Assembly: GCA_025200525.1 (NCBI GenBank) | Contig: CM045758.1 | Location: forward strand, 61,382,649 to 61,446,648 | Length of the DNA: 64,000 bases | From: Camellia lanceoleosa | Lineage: Eukaryota > Streptophyta > Magnoliopsida > Ericales > Theaceae | Reading direction: 5' to 3' | Shown: positions 1 to 11,836 of the stretch, piece by piece | Layout: every line of letters begins with the position of its first letter | How positions within the stretch are numbered: the stretch's first letter is position 1 | The notes under the pieces: generated by a model | Database searches by the model: none | The model's input: the letters and a program-made list of their open reading frames with translations, nothing else | What the model was told of the DNA's origin: nothing | Position numbers and translations under genes: made by a program

Positions 1-574
1 CTTCGAGGCTCTCCCTATTCGGTACCTCAATGGAATGCACTTCCACCTCCCTTGGCCTCTTTGCAGTCAGAAGATAGCATGCTTGCGCCGATTTCTGAGA
101 GCCACAAATTTGTTCGATTCCGTATTTAGTCAGAAAACGAAATAGTTGGTGGTAGGTGCTTGGCACGGCCTGCATCGTATGCAACCAAGTTCTGTCCATG
201 ATGAGATTATACGACGAAGGAAGCTTGACAACTAGAAATTCTACGTTCACTGATCTGGTGCTGGCCGGTACAGGTAGTGTGATTTTGCCCAGAGGGTATT
301 CCAGGTTAGCATTGAAGCCGAATAACGGGTAATCTGCTGGGGACAAGTCCGAGTCAGCAAAGCCAAGTTTGATGAAAGTTTTGTAATACATTATTTCTGA
401 AGTGCTGCCCTGGTCAATGAGAACACGCTCAATGGTGAATTTGTTGACGCGTAGCTCGATGACGAGGGGATTAGTGTGGGGGATGGTTATTCCAACTAAA
501 TCACTATCATCGAAACTAATCCTTCCAGTGTCATGGGGCCGTTTTGTTGGCATCATGGAGCTATTTGGGCTTGA
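1..574 (-). pseudogene. Aspartic protease region of a Tat-lineage Ty3/Gypsy element, cut by window edge
   Basis: The minus strand is open from a stop at 575-577 to the window edge. It encodes a retropepsin-like domain with the active-site run LIDQGS at 404-415, where DQG replaces the usual DTG, followed by the second hallmark YNLIMDRTWLH. The preceding run ISFDDSDL..PHTNPLVI is typical of the gag-protease junction in Tat/Ogre elements. The enzyme would cleave the Gag-Pol polyprotein. RT and integrase would lie beyond position 1. The frame is clean here, but the upstream gag is broken, so the element is dead. Lineage assignment rests on the DQGS-type motif and the gag described next. Confidence 0.8.
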
Positions 575-697
575 CTAAAACTGGATTGTTTGTACCTCAG
601 ACGACACCAAAAGGCTGTATATCATATGAATTACACCCAAAGGGGGTGACTGCGGCCGTAGGGCTACTGTATTTGTTGAATTGTTCTTTCGGATGTA

Positions 698-2149
698 TTA
701 CGTAAGACGACCGTCTTGTACCAACTCTTCCAAGTGATCTTTCAATGCATAACAACTATCGGTGTTGTGACCATGGTCCTTATGATATTCACACCGTTTA
801 TCTTGTCTTCTCGCATCGGGAGGTCCCGTCATCTTGGGCGGCCACTTGAAGAACGGAAGGTGTTGTACTTTCGACAGAATCTTACTGATTGGCTCTGTTA
901 GGTCCAATATTTCTTGCTTGAGTGCCTTGTATGCCTGCTATCCACTTGATGTTGTTCATTAGCTCGATGTGAACATTGGTCGTTTGATCGGCGCGAGTCA
1001 CGCCTTTTGTCCCGTTTAGGTTGGTTTCGTCGCTTGGGGCTTCTTGGTGGCACGGATCTAATCGACTGAACAATTCCTGACACAGCTGTCTCAATGGCTT
1101 TACGTCTGGCTTTGACCCGCAGGGCATCATCCTCCACTTTGTAGTACTCTTCGACCTTCTTCATTAATTCCAGACGGTTTTGGGGGGGGCCATCTGGTTA
1201 ATGAACTGCGGAGGGGGCTATTAGGTTACAATCCCATCTTGAAGGCGGTGATGGCCATGGAGTCATTGCAAGCATCATCTACTAGATTGAAACACTCCCA
1301 ATAGCGGACCGAGTATTCGCAAAGAGTTTCTTTCGGTTTAATTTGCATGGCCCAAAGAGAATCAGCTTGCTTCGGCTGAACTTCATTAGTGATGAATCTC
1401 GCCTTGAATGACTTTTGGAGTTGGTGGAAGTTCTTAATCAACGCCGGCTCCAGTTTATAGTACCATCTCATGGCTAGTGGTCCCAGATTGCTTGAAAATA
1501 TTCGACACATGAGGGCTTCGTCGTCAGCATGAAGCGTCATCGCTTGCTTGTAATGACGAATGTGATCAGTGGGGTCCGATTTTCCATCGTAGAGGGTGAA
1601 CGACATTGCCTTGAACTTTTTGGGTAGCACAACCCTTACAATTCGTCGCATGAATGGGTCATGTTTATATTCTTCATCCGAATCATCACTTTTCTCTCAT
1701 TTATGCCGTACGTGTGGACTTTCTTCAGATGAGCTGGATACATTAACGTGTCCTTTCTTTTTGGGCTCAAGGGATGGTGAGTCAGAATCACTGTCATTAT
1801 TGCGTTTCTGATGTCGAAGTCGTCGATCAACCTTCTTTCCTGAAGGTCAAACTCAGTTTTGGCATGCGGCTTGTTGGGATTTCACCACCTCCAAGGCCAA
1901 ATCCTAGCGTAGGCGCTCATTCTCAGCCATCATGTTCTCCAGCCGCTGTTCATTTTGCTTTGCTTGATCCATAATCGTCTGCATTGTCTCTTGCATTGAA
2001 GTTGAGGGTGAGGTCTGAGCTACTGAATCAAAGTTCAAGGCACGTCGTGCGGCGATATTCTCCGGTCCCAGCATGTTTCTTGGAGTGAGGTCATCTCTTG
2101 GTGTAGTTTCGTCGGCGACTATCGGAGGATCTTCTGTGATGCTCGCCAT
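698..2149 (-). pseudogene. Gag of the minus-strand Tat-lineage element, frame-broken
   Basis: ATG at 2149 (plus-strand cat at 2147-2149) opens an N-terminal part rich in Q, E and M with coiled-coil character, ending at a TAG near 1904. The same frame continues with two further stops into the retrotransposon gag core at 1226-1651 (GKSDPTDHIRHYKQAM, then MRWYYKLEP and FKARF). A zinc-knuckle-like segment CEYHKDHGHNTDSC at 698-907 lies in another frame, so there is at least one indel. Gag packages the RNA in virus-like particles. The order N-term, core, knuckle, then protease at lower coordinates shows one minus-strand element. The stops make it non-functional. Confidence 0.82.
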
Positions 2150-2163
2150 GAATATGCTTGAGT

Positions 2164-2182
2164 ATTCCCACAGACGGCGCCA
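2164..2182 (-). other. Primer binding site of the minus-strand Tat element
   Basis: Read on the minus strand, TGGCGCCGTCTGTGGGAAT begins two bases inside the LTR end. TGG pairs with the CCA end of a tRNA. TGGCGCC fits the tRNA-Asp type PBS known from related plant elements, but the match beyond seven bases is weak, so the tRNA is not certain. Confidence 0.7.
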
Positions 2183-2184
2183 AT

Positions 2185-2617
2185 TGTGGTGAAGGTAGTT
2201 TTGGAAATACTCTTGTATCCTGATGGACGTTCTTGATCCTCTGATTGACGCTTGAAAAGGGGGATTAACACTTTGGTCGGGGGTGCCGGAATTAGCACTC
2301 CGACGGACAAGTTAGTATATATCTCTAGTTTGCTTGTAACTTAAGTTTCTAAGGTCTGTTCTCACGTACCTTTTCCTAGTTGATGCTTCTCTTATTTATA
2401 CTCGTCCTTGATATTGGGGGTCGGGCCCACTTTTAGTCCAACGTGTAATTTCTTACTCGGCAATTCTGCCCTGCCTATTCATACTCGGCCTTTCTTACAC
2501 CTGATACTTAGATTGATTTAATTATTTAGCCTCTGAATTCCCCCAAGCTTGATTTTTGTTTGAATTCACTTGGCTTTCCTACATAAATAAAGATATATTC
2601 GGCTCCCACACCCAACA
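2185..2617 (-). repeat. 5' LTR of the minus-strand Tat element
   Basis: On the minus strand the LTR would run from TGTTGGGTGTGGGAGCC (2617 downward) to ACCTTCACCACA (2185), giving TG...CA ends and about 433 bp. A TATA box TATAAATA lies at 2393-2400 on the minus strand. The PBS follows directly. The partner LTR is outside the window, so the outer boundary at 2617 is inferred from the TG terminus and family-like start, not from a pairwise match. Confidence 0.65.
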
Positions 2618-3392
2618 AAGAGAACCCATTGAAGAAGAGAAGAAAAGAAAGAGAAACACCGAAGAAGAAGAGAAAAAGTTGAAGAAGAAGCCGAAGATGA
2701 AGTCGTGTCGTCTTCTCACTTTTTGATCACTTTTTTTAATCTTCTTAACCTACGATTTTTTTTAATCACTTTTTTCTCTCTTTTGTCTACGTTTGGTTAT
2801 TTTATATTGAAGAATTTCGATTTCCTATGAGTATGCCCACAAAAAAAAAAAAAAAAAAAACACTTAATCAACAGTTGGAGTAGAAAAATAGGTAAAGCCC
2901 ATGAAGCCCGTGCCTCGAAAAGAACCCTCGCTTCAATGCCTAAGCTACGCCTTGCCTAAGCATGCCTTTTAAAATACTGGATTGAATAACAATTAATGTT
3001 CTCATTCTCTATATAATAAATATAGCAACTTGGGTTAAAACCCGACCTTTTTGTATTCTTTGGATTGGGATCCGATAATCATGGTTGTTGTTTGTTGTAA
3101 TGTGTGGTTGGTTATTTGGAGTTGTTTGCATTTTGAACAAGTTGGAGTTAGTTTTTCAAAAGAGTTTATGCCTGTTTCTCTTCAGGTTCGGTTGAGCGGT
3201 CTTTCCTTCACTCAGCAGTCTCTTTGCAGGTTTGAACTTCTGGAAGGGGATCATTGTGCACTTGAGGCTCGAGTTGGTCGATCGAGCGGTTCCTTGTGTC
3301 TGACGCTCGAACAGTGTTTTGGTCACTTGAGCAGTTTGTGCGTATATCACTACGAGAAAAAGATATATATATATATATTTTTTAAAACTTTT

Positions 3393-3427
<35 letters not shown>

Positions 3428-3982
3428 CCTCCCTAAAAGGTAACTTTACCAAATTTCTTCACCCTTTCTCCCTAGTTCTTGTCTAAACACCCTTATATAC
3501 TCAAATCCATTGATCTTGCCGCCATGGTGCTTTGGAGAAAAGTGTAGAGCTCGTAAAGGTGAACATTTTCATCAGAAAGGTTTTCATTTTCGGGTCTGTC
3601 AAAAGTTGGATCTTGTTATTCTCTCCTTCTACTTTTGAGGTAGGGACTTTTTCAACCTCCTTGTTTGATTCTTAGCCTCGTTGTGTATTCCTTGAGAAGC
3701 GTAGTGATTTGAGAGTAGTGGGTTTGATTTAGGGTTTGGTTTTGAGAACATAAAAGAGGGGTTTACAAATGGATTCATGAAAAATGTTATGGAAATGAGT
3801 ATATTGTTAAGTGGTGTTGAAACATTGGAAATTTCTCCTTTAAATGTGTTTTTGAAAGAAAAATATGTTTTATTGGAAATCATTGGTTTTGAACTAAGAA
3901 TGAAGGGAAAGATGTTGAGTCTTTGAAAAGATAAAATGAATGTATCTATTGATGATAAGAGTGGAGTTGAATATTTAATATC
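2618..3982. other. Non-coding stretch with low-complexity tracts and LTR-like debris
   Basis: A purine-rich tract (2625-2700), a 20-A run (2841-2860), an AT/CT microsatellite (3363-3425), and sequence around 3430-3680 that resembles the U3/R part of the LTR at 3983 (both contain TTGAGGTAGGG before a T-rich stretch). It is probably a fragment of an older LTR of that family. CACTACGAGAAAAA at 3348 resembles a CACTA end but has no partner. No coding evidence; open frames here carry no recognisable domain. Confidence 0.5.
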
Positions 3983-5995
3983 TGTAACAATTTGTATTGG
4001 GTGACCACCGAAGCGGTCATTTGGTCGCTCAAGCAAAGATGCGCAGCTCCCAGTATTTTGCATGTTTATAGGCGAATTTAAGCTTTTCACTATAGCTCTA
4101 CAATTTTGAGACCATGCGTTTATCACTCGAGTGATGGAAAGTTAGCTCGAGTGGTCTCTTTGTATTTTATACTTCGCTCGAGCGATCTGGTAGGGACAAC
4201 TCACTTAAAAGTCGACCAAACATTATTCTTTCTCACTTTTTCTAACTCTTTTCTCTCTTTTATTCTGAAACCCTAGCCCTAAACACTAGATTTCCCTTGA
4301 TTTTTACCAAGATCCACCTTACATCTTCCAATAAGGTTGAAGATCAAGCCTAGATCAAAAACATTACCGATTGTTTTCTCATTTTTTTGAAGCGTGAAGT
4401 TGGGTATTCACTAATTGTCTTCAATCTTGAGGTAGGGGTACTTTTAGCTCGTTATATTCTTGATTTGATATATATTATATATATTATATATATATATATA
4501 TATATGTGGTAATTTCCTAGGTATACTATGGTATGAGATGTTTTGTTAAATTAAAGTGGGTTGTTTAGTTAATGGGAGCTTGTATCTAAAAATTTTAAGA
4601 AAGATTGTAAAAGTCTCTTGTTGATTCTTTGTGTTAGGGATGAATATTGACTTTTTATATGGAAGTGGGAGGAAAGCCCCAAATTTTATTAAGCCCTAGC
4701 TTTCTAATTGAATTGACAAAGGAGTTTTTGTTCAGTTGACACCTAAATAGTGAAATTGAATACATTGAGTCTACTTTGGCATTGAGATTTGGACTTTTGA
4801 TAACTTGTGGAAATAAATCCTTGAGAATTGGGGAATGGTGAAATTGTGAAATTGAAGAATTGGTCATGTAAAGAGTATTATTATTAATGTTGTTATTGAT
4901 TGAACCAACCTTAGGGAAAATTTACTCCAAAACTCAAGCATTATGTGATTTAATCTTCTTGTGGGTGATTGGAAAATGTCAAAGGGGCTAAATAGCTTAT
5001 CAGTTTGGGTAGTGAGATGGTTTTATTATTTATTTATTTATTATGGGAATTGAGTTGTATGTTGTATTTGGTACTTGCGCGGGAGTCAAGGTGCCCAATT
5101 GCCCTGTCTGCGCATATCGTCGGATGAATGTGGGAAAGGTTTTTGGGTGTCCATGAGCCCGTAGTTTATAGAGTCAGCGAATGTGGAAAAACTTGATTTT
5201 GGGTGTCCACAAGCTCGCCGTTTTAGGAGTTGGTGAAAGTGGAGAGGGAAAGGTTTGGGTGCCCATCGCCCACCGTTATTAGAGTCGGGAAATGTGGGAA
5301 TATTTTATGTACACAAATCTATATATATATATAGATATTGTTTTCATGGCTCTTACTTGGGATGTCATAGCATATTTACCACTCCATTATTATGAATAAC
5401 TGTTTAAATTGGAATCATGCATTGAACATTTTTGGTTTTAAAAGAGAAAATCTAAATTTTATCCGTACAAGTGCATGGCATGAACATATGTATCACAATT
5501 ATTTATAAAACTTGTTAAAGGTATTTCCTAGTGAGCATTAGCTCACCCCAAAACTAAGCTCCTTTCAAGAAATGATGTTGAGGCACTACCTCATAGATTG
5601 GCTTAGGAAAAGATTTTTGGACGGGGACACGAAAGCTCTCTCTCTCTCTCTCTAATTTTTATAATTGTTTTACGTGTAAGGCTTGGGCTATTTTTGTATG
5701 AAAATTTAGAATTTCATTTTGATGTGTATTCAAGGACACTCCTTGAAAAGATGTTTGCTTTTTTTTTTTTTGGCTCTTCTTTTACATTTTCTCTTGCCTT
5801 TTGAACTATTATTATTTTTGTTGATAAATGTAAGCAAACACTTGATGTAATCATTGGTATAGTTTAATGAGAAAGAGATAGTCACGGAAATTCTATTAAT
5901 ATTATTAGGGGCTTATTTTCACTCTCGCACTTCTATATTGGAGAAGCCCAAGTGAGCATATTTGATTAAGGCACCTTAAATTCCGGGGCATTACA
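3983..5995 (+). repeat. LTR (about 2.0 kb) of a Ty3/Gypsy-like element
   Basis: Ends form a 5-bp inverted repeat, TGTAA at 3983 and TTACA at 5991-5995. A tRNA-Met-type PBS follows once the inserted CACTA element is removed. The U3 part carries several CTCGAG-centred palindromes (4125-4195). An AT microsatellite lies at about 4465-4506. A repeated phrase GTGGGAA..GGTGTCCATGAGC recurs at 5140-5280. LTR length and PBS would suit a chromovirus such as Tekay, but no protein domain is present to prove it. The other LTR is not in the window. Confidence 0.6.
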
Positions 5996-5996
5996 A

Positions 5997-7161
5997 CACT
6001 ACAAGAAAAAGCAAAATTGGCAACTAAAAAATCACATTTGATCGCTGAAAGTATAGGTTTTGGCGACTAAAAATGCATTAGTAGCCAAATGTAAAGATTT
6101 TTGGCGACTAAAAAAATTTAGTAGCCAAAAATATAGGTTTTGACGACTAAAAATCTGTTTGGTTGCCGATATATGGCTTTTAGCGACTAAAAAAATTTTA
6201 GTAGCCAAAAGTAAGGCCTTTTGGCGACTAAAAAAAATTTAGTAGCCAAAAGTGAGGCATTCGGCAACTAAAGAACTGTTTGGTCGCCAAAAGTGAGGCT
6301 TTTACCGACTAAAAAAATTTTAGTAGCCAAAAGTAAGGCCCTTTGGCGACTAAAAAAAAATTAGTAGCTAAAAGTGAAGCATTCGGCGACTAAAAACATA
6401 TGTAGTAGCCAAAAGTGAAGCTTTTTGGCGACTAAAAAGAAGTTTAGTCGCCAAAAGTGGTAATTTTAGCACGGGAATTTTTTTTTTAACGACTAAAAAA
6501 TAATTGGTAGCCAAAAGTATAGAATTGGCAACTAAAATTATGTTTAGTCGCCAAAAGTGGTCTCCTTTTTTTTTTTCTACTAAATAATTTATTTTTACAT
6601 AAATTATGTTCAATAAAAAATAATTATGTTTATATATATACTTTTATATTAATACAGGTCTAAGTATTATATAAATAATATATGTTGCATATATAATCAT
6701 ATGATGTTATGGAGGCATAGTGGAAAGAGTGTGTTGTATAAGGTTTATGGTGTGGGAGGTTGATGGTTCGAATCTCCACAAGAGCAAAGTGTAATTTTTT
6801 TTTTTTTTTTTTCAGGAATGAGCTTTTGGGGACTAAAAGGTTTAGTCGCCGATTCCTTGAGTATTGGCAAATAAAAATTTAGTCGCCAAATGTATAAGTC
6901 AAAAAAATATAATTCACTATTGGCGACTAAAAATTTAGTCGCCAAATGTATAATTTAAAAAATATAATTGACTATTGGCGACCAAAGTTTTGGTCGCTAA
7001 AGACTTGCTTTTTGGCGACTAAATGTTTTTTAGTTACCAATACCTTTCTCGACCGTTTTCTAGCGATCAAACCGGCGGCTAAAAAATTTCGTCGGGGAAA
7101 CTTAAAAACCGACTTTTGGCGACTAAAAATTTAGTCGCCAAATGTTTTTTTTCTTGTAGTG
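5997..7161. mobile_element. Non-autonomous CACTA (En/Spm-type) transposon, 1,165 bp
   Basis: The 14-bp terminal inverted repeat CACTACAAGAAAAA opens at 5997 and its complement closes at 7161. The 3-bp target duplication CAA lies at 5994-5996 and 7162-7164. Both subterminal regions are packed with direct and inverted copies of TGGCGACTAAAA / TTTAGTCGCCAAAA, the arrangement expected for transposase-binding sites in this superfamily. No transposase is encoded, so it would need a partner in trans. It sits exactly between an LTR end and its PBS. An internal tRNA-like SINE candidate is annotated separately. Confidence 0.93.
6710..6812 (+). repeat. tRNA-derived SINE-like insertion within the CACTA element
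   Basis: GGTTCGAATCTCC at 6765-6777 is a near-perfect Pol III B box. CATAGTGGAAAGAGTG at 6716-6731 is A-box-like, at a tRNA-like distance upstream. The unit ends in an 18-T run (6795-6812), as some plant SINEs do. It lacks the GGCGACTAAAA repeats found on either side. No target duplication was recognised, so it may be a captured tRNA-like pseudogene. Confidence 0.5.
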
Positions 7162-7164
7162 CAA

Positions 7165-7674
7165 TTTTGTATCAGAGCCACCGGGTTTGAATACTTGGAG
7201 CTCGTGGGATGTTGCTTATGCCATAATGGATTATCATGTTGGGATGGGACGTTAGTGCATTATATGTTTATGTGCTTATGTGACTATGTGGGTATGGGGT
7301 CAAGTTTCTAAGATATGATTTGTGTCCATCACTCTCATCGAAGTCCCTATGGAAAGGCACTTGATCAATGCTTTTTTCACTTGGAAGTCCTTAGGTGTCG
7401 TGGAAAGAGTCGGTATCTTAGGGGAATGATTTGTATGTGCTCTATGTGTTTATGTGCTTATGTGGATTGCTTAATGAATAGATGGATAGGGTTGTGACTA
7501 TTCGAGTGTGTGACGTGCAAGTTGGCGCGTGGGTGCATGAATCACGAGTAAATTCCTTTCTCTTTTACTTTATATAGTCTGGGCGTGGCAGAGACTGTGG
7601 TAGACCTCGCCAAAGTGGCTGAGGTATTTTGATCCGACAATATCTTTTTCTCCAAGAAGAAGGGGTAGGACAAA
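7165..7674 (+). other. 5' leader of the LTR element, no gag recognised
   Basis: Sequence directly after the CACTA target duplication continues the interrupted retroelement with its PBS (7168-7180) and a G/T-rich leader. A repeated phrase ATGTGTTTATGTGCTTATGTG occurs near 7265-7290 and 7445-7470 in similar form. It stops at the CACTA-like terminus at 7675 without a gag frame, so the element is truncated or internally replaced here. Confidence 0.5.
7168..7180 (+). other. tRNA-Met-type primer binding site
   Basis: TTGTATCAGAGCC differs by one base from the common plant retroelement PBS TGGTATCAGAGCC (initiator tRNA-Met). It lies a few bases from the LTR end TTACA when the CACTA insertion is removed. 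Confidence 0.7.
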
Positions 7675-7745
7675 CACTACTAGAAAAATGACTTTTTGCT
7701 ACCATATTATTCGCGACCACCTAATTATCCGTTGCAAATATTCAA
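7675..7745 (+). repeat. CACTA-like left terminus without visible partner
   Basis: CACTACTAGAAAAATG at 7675 matches the terminal repeat style of CACTA transposons, followed by subterminal-like GCGACCACC and CCGTTGCAAA. No complementary end was found in the window. It could be the left end of a large element later split by the pararetrovirus and Ogre insertions, or an isolated remnant. Confidence 0.45.
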
Positions 7746-9183
7746 TTTATTCCCTATTTTCCTTTATATATTTTCCCTTAATTCTTATATTTGCCCTAGT
7801 CCCTTCACAAGCTAATTGCTCTCTCTCTCTCTCTCTCAATATGAATTTCTTTGGCCTCTTAATCTTGTTCTCTCTCCCTGTCTCTATCACTCGATCTCAC
7901 TCTCTCTCTCTCTCTCTCTCTCTCTATATCTCAATCTCGTGCTCTCTCTCTTCTTGACGTTCTTCTCAGATCAGCACCTCTGCTATGTCGATATCCTTTA
8001 TCCTCCTCAGGTAAACACACCTGTATTTATTATGTATTTGTGCATTTCAATGTTTGAAATTGAATTTATTTTGCTGAGGTCTGAGCAAGAATTGAAGTAG
8101 CCATCCTCAACTTCCTCAAGATCTTGAACTCTTTGACTCTAATTTGCAATTTTGCTTCAAATCTCTACTCTTGAAATGTGCATATATGTGTGTATTAAGC
8201 ATTGAGTCACTGTTGATTTTAAGTAGATGAATTTGGGGATTTTTGAGTGTGTTACTAATCGATAGAAGATGGAGTAACAACATAGTGAGTTTGGGTTTGT
8301 TGATTGATGTTTCGTGGATTTTTCTCTCTCAGTCGTTTTGCACGAGGTCTTTGATGAGAGTTAACACTGCTTAATCCTTCATCAGAGGTAATAATAGGAT
8401 CATCATCATCTCTCTTTCTCATTTGCCTTCTTAATCTTATATTTTTTAAAAATTTCCACACTCACTGATACACATACAGATACAAACAAAGGCTCCCTTT
8501 GCTTCTCCCAAAAATGTGATTTTGTAATTTTTTACTCAGTCTAATTTGCCATTTTCATTTAATTTTATGTTCATTTAGTTCACCAATGCCCGTATCCTTC
8601 AATTTAATTTTGGTCATTCCATTTTTTTTTCTTTTCTTCAATTTAGTATAAATTAGGCCTCTGTGTGTGTTTGGTTATCTTGAATTAGTGCTTTGCTTTG
8701 TGTTTTGGATATCTAATTAGGATCTTTTATTTGTGTTTTGATCATATTTATGGTTCTATTTTTAGTGTGATTTGATTGGCAAAGGAGAATGGGATCTCTT
8801 ATACACCTGATCAAATTGGCACTCATAAGATTTTTATCATGCTCTTTTTCATGTTGCAGATTATTTTTGGATACCTTTTGATCGTATTTATTTATTTATT
8901 TATATTAATTATATATGAACAAATGATGATTTATATAATATGTTTGTGGCAATGTTCTATTTTTTTTTCTTCCATTTCATATAACAAATATTGGCCCTTA
9001 TTCACTTGTGAATAATAACAAATATTGACCTATAAAGTGGATTGCTTAATGTAGTGATGTTTGGCTTCTAGGAGTGTTTATTGGCCCAAATATGCTTAAT
9101 ACATATATATATATATATTTAATAATTTATATATATATATATATATATTAAGTTAATTTCATATATATCAACTTAATATATGA
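7746..9183. other. Non-coding stretch with CT microsatellites and AT-rich repeat
   Basis: CT tracts at about 7819-7840 and 7900-7926 create spurious serine/leucine frames. A possible donor CCTCAG|GTAAAC near 8010 suggests a 5' UTR-like piece of a captured gene, but no domain is seen. The stretch 8776-9015 has an open frame starting at TTG with no recognised domain. It ends in the TA-rich repeat that forms the left flank of the pararetrovirus. Confidence 0.45.
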
Positions 9184-9186
9184 AAT
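9098..9186. repeat. TA-rich microsatellite at the left pararetrovirus junction
   Basis: Two TA runs and the palindromic phrase TTAAGTTAATTTCATATATA, then CAACTTAATATATGAAAT. A similar set of TA runs with ACTTAATATA and TTCATTTCATATA occurs at the right junction (17155-17240). The pararetrovirus appears to have integrated into this simple repeat. Confidence 0.75.
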
Positions 9187-10386
9187 AACTCTTCAGTCAG
9201 TTCTAGGTCAACCACTTTGCCCTCAATACCTAATCAAGGATTAGTAATTAATGAAGAAGATGTTGAAATACAAAATGATAAAATTGATGTAGACTGGAAT
9301 ATACCCAAATTGCCAATTAAAGAAATTTATAAAACCTCTTTTATACAGAATAATTTCAAAATCACTTTGCATGTTAAGACAATTGAACAAGTATATGCTT
9401 TAGGAAAACCCAGAGAAACCTGTCAATTATTTGATGCTAATCTCATAAAAAGATATTTAAAAAGTGATTACAATTTTATTCACATAGGTTTAATTCAAGT
9501 CGGTGTCAAACCATTAACTCAACAAGGAAAAAATACTTCTGTTTTATTATGTTTAAGAGATGCTCGTTTTCTTAATTTCAATGATAGTTTAATGGGTATG
9601 ATGGAAAGTGGTCTTCATAAAGGTCCAGTACATTTTAATTGTTTTCCTGATTTTACTCTTAGTTTACGAGATCCAAATATTTTACATGCATTAACATTAA
9701 ATATACAATTACATGGTTCATTTACCAACATGATGAATAAAACCCATAATATTGCTTTAATTTATCGTGTTCATTATAAGTGCATGAAAACTAATTTAAA
9801 TGTTCACGCATTGCACAAGTCCCCTAAAGATAAAACTTTATTAATCCAAATTAGTAGTACTGATACCCATATAAATGTTCCCCAAATGATTGAATGGAAA
9901 AATGTAGATTTACCCGATCAATGGATTACTGTCAATGAACATTACAAACATAACCAACAACAATCATCTATCCAAGATATTCAAGACATTCAACAAGTCC
10001 ATAATGGTACAGTTCGTATTAAATTTAATCGTAGTCAATCATCCAGACATAGCACCTCTAGTGTACCTTCTGAGATTGAAACTGAAGATGAAATATTTAA
10101 TACTCTACTATTTCGAAAAAATAGTCAAATTCATTTAGGACAAACCTCTAAATTAAAAGGTGTTGATAATACTGCTACTTCTCAAATTAGTAAACCTGTT
10201 TACTCTACATACACACATTTACCTGAAGAAGAAACTGCTTCTAATAATTCTCCAACTCAAACTGATTTTGAAGAATTTATACCTCCAGTCAATCCTCAAC
10301 TTATGACCATTAAAAAGGATTTTAAACCTGATCTTGATAAATTATTCATTGAATCCTGCTTCTCCTTTCAAATTACCTGGCGATGA
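9184..10386 (+). pseudogene. Pararetrovirus movement protein domain (30K superfamily), 5'-truncated
   Basis: The frame opens at 9184 directly after a TGA in the host-like TA repeat. The first plausible start is a TTG at 9217 and no ATG precedes the domain, so the N-terminus was probably lost at the integration breakpoint. Residues about 45-230 carry the caulimovirid movement-protein pattern, including IHIGLIQVGVKPL and LLCLRDARF. Such proteins dilate plasmodesmata for cell-to-cell passage. A low-complexity Q/S/T linker follows. The frame ends at 10386 by a frame change into the coat region rather than a natural terminus. Confidence 0.82.
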
Positions 10387-11836
10387 TGCTGAAATCAAAA
10401 AAGTTATTGAACAAAATAATTATACTAATCAATGTTTAAACACCATTGGTAAACAGTTAGATAAAATAGAGACAAATTTAGAATATGTTACATCTACTAA
10501 ACCACAACCTTTAGATCAACCTTTACTTAATCTACCTAGTCATCGCTCCAAAAGAGCTAGTTTGGTAACCACTGATCAATCTACTGTCAAAGCTATTGAA
10601 AAATTATTCACTAAACTATCTACCACTGATAATGCCTCACCTTCTAAAGATAAAGGTCTTACTGTTTTTAATCAACAACCAAATATTGGCACTGTTTCTA
10701 CCACATCTGAAACTAACACCACTGATGATGAAATAAATCAATTGGCTCAACAATTTCAAACTTCTAATCTTAATAAAATTCATTATCCCAAAGTTAATCC
10801 TCAAACTACCAAAAACTGGTATTCTCGACCTACTCCACCTGACCTCCAATATGAAGAAAATAATATTAGTAACCAATTTTCTGTTTCTGCTAAAAAACTA
10901 TACGAATGGAACATTGATGGTCTTAGTGAAGATCAAATACTTCAAAAATTAAATCATTTATCTATGGTTTCAAATAGTTACCTCTCTAATTATCCCCAAT
11001 ATTCTCAATTTGAAATTGTTTCCTTAATTACTTCTGGTTTTATTGGTATGCTCAAATCTTGGAGGGAAAAATACTTAACTGAAGATCAACGCGACTCCAT
11101 CATATATGCTAATCAAACTGATGATAATGGTCTCCCTATTTTTGATGAAACTATTGGATGTTGCCACCCTGATGGTATTAATACATTAATTTATACTATT
11201 GTTCGACATTTTATTGGTACACCTACTAATATTTATTCTCGCATACATGATCAGCTTAGTAACCTTACTTGCCCAACTTTAAGTGATTTTCGATGGTACA
11301 AAGATGTATTTACCTCTAGAGTTATGTTACGTGAAGATTGTACTAAATCATTTTGGAAAGAAAAATTCATTAATGGATTACCTAGTTTATTTGCTCACAA
11401 AATTAGAGATGTTCTTAGTCACCCTACTGGTGTTATTGAATATGATAATTTAACCTATGGTGATATAATTAGCACTATTCAAAAAGAAGGATTAAAAATG
11501 TGTATTGATTTAAAACTTAGTCAAAAAGTCACTAAGGATAAACATAAAGCTAAATATGAATTAGGAAATTTCTGTGAACAATATGGTTTACCTCCTGTTG
11601 CACCCTCCCGTAGGAAATCACACAAGTACTCCAAACATAAATACTCTTCTAATAAATATCGCAAAGGTTATTCACCTTCCAAATCTCATGATAAATTTTA
11701 TACTAAACCCAAAAAGAAATATTACAAAAAATCACATCCTAAATCTAAATTCAATAAAGACATTACCTGCTATAATTGCAGTCAAAAAGGCCATTATTCA
11801 AATAAATGTAAAGAAAAGCAAAAAATTAAAGGATAG
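10334..11836 (+). pseudogene. Pararetrovirus coat protein region with CCHC zinc finger
   Basis: This frame overlaps the end of the movement-protein frame by 53 bases. The central part (about residues 190-370) resembles caulimovirid capsid/Gag sequence (FWKEKFINGLP, then LPSLFAHKI). A K/Y/S-rich basic stretch precedes a CX2CX4HX4C knuckle, CYNCSQKGHYSNKC, at 11768-11809, which would bind nucleic acid. The frame stops 27 bases later. The sequence continues in another frame, pointing to an indel in the A-rich run near 11815-11825. Confidence 0.83.

Noticed and set aside
3348..3372. CACTA transposon terminus CACTACGAGAAAAA
   Set aside because: No partner terminus, no subterminal repeats and no target duplication; may be chance or a remnant.
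3051..3443. 130-residue plus-strand frame
   Set aside because: Starts without good context, ends in CT/CCCT repeats, lies in LTR-like debris.
6706..6780. Functional tRNA gene
   Set aside because: B box is good but no cloverleaf with paired acceptor stem can be drawn; SINE-like remnant is more likely.
7688..8100. Serine/leucine-rich secreted proteins
   Set aside because: CT microsatellite translation; the hydrophobic look is an artefact.
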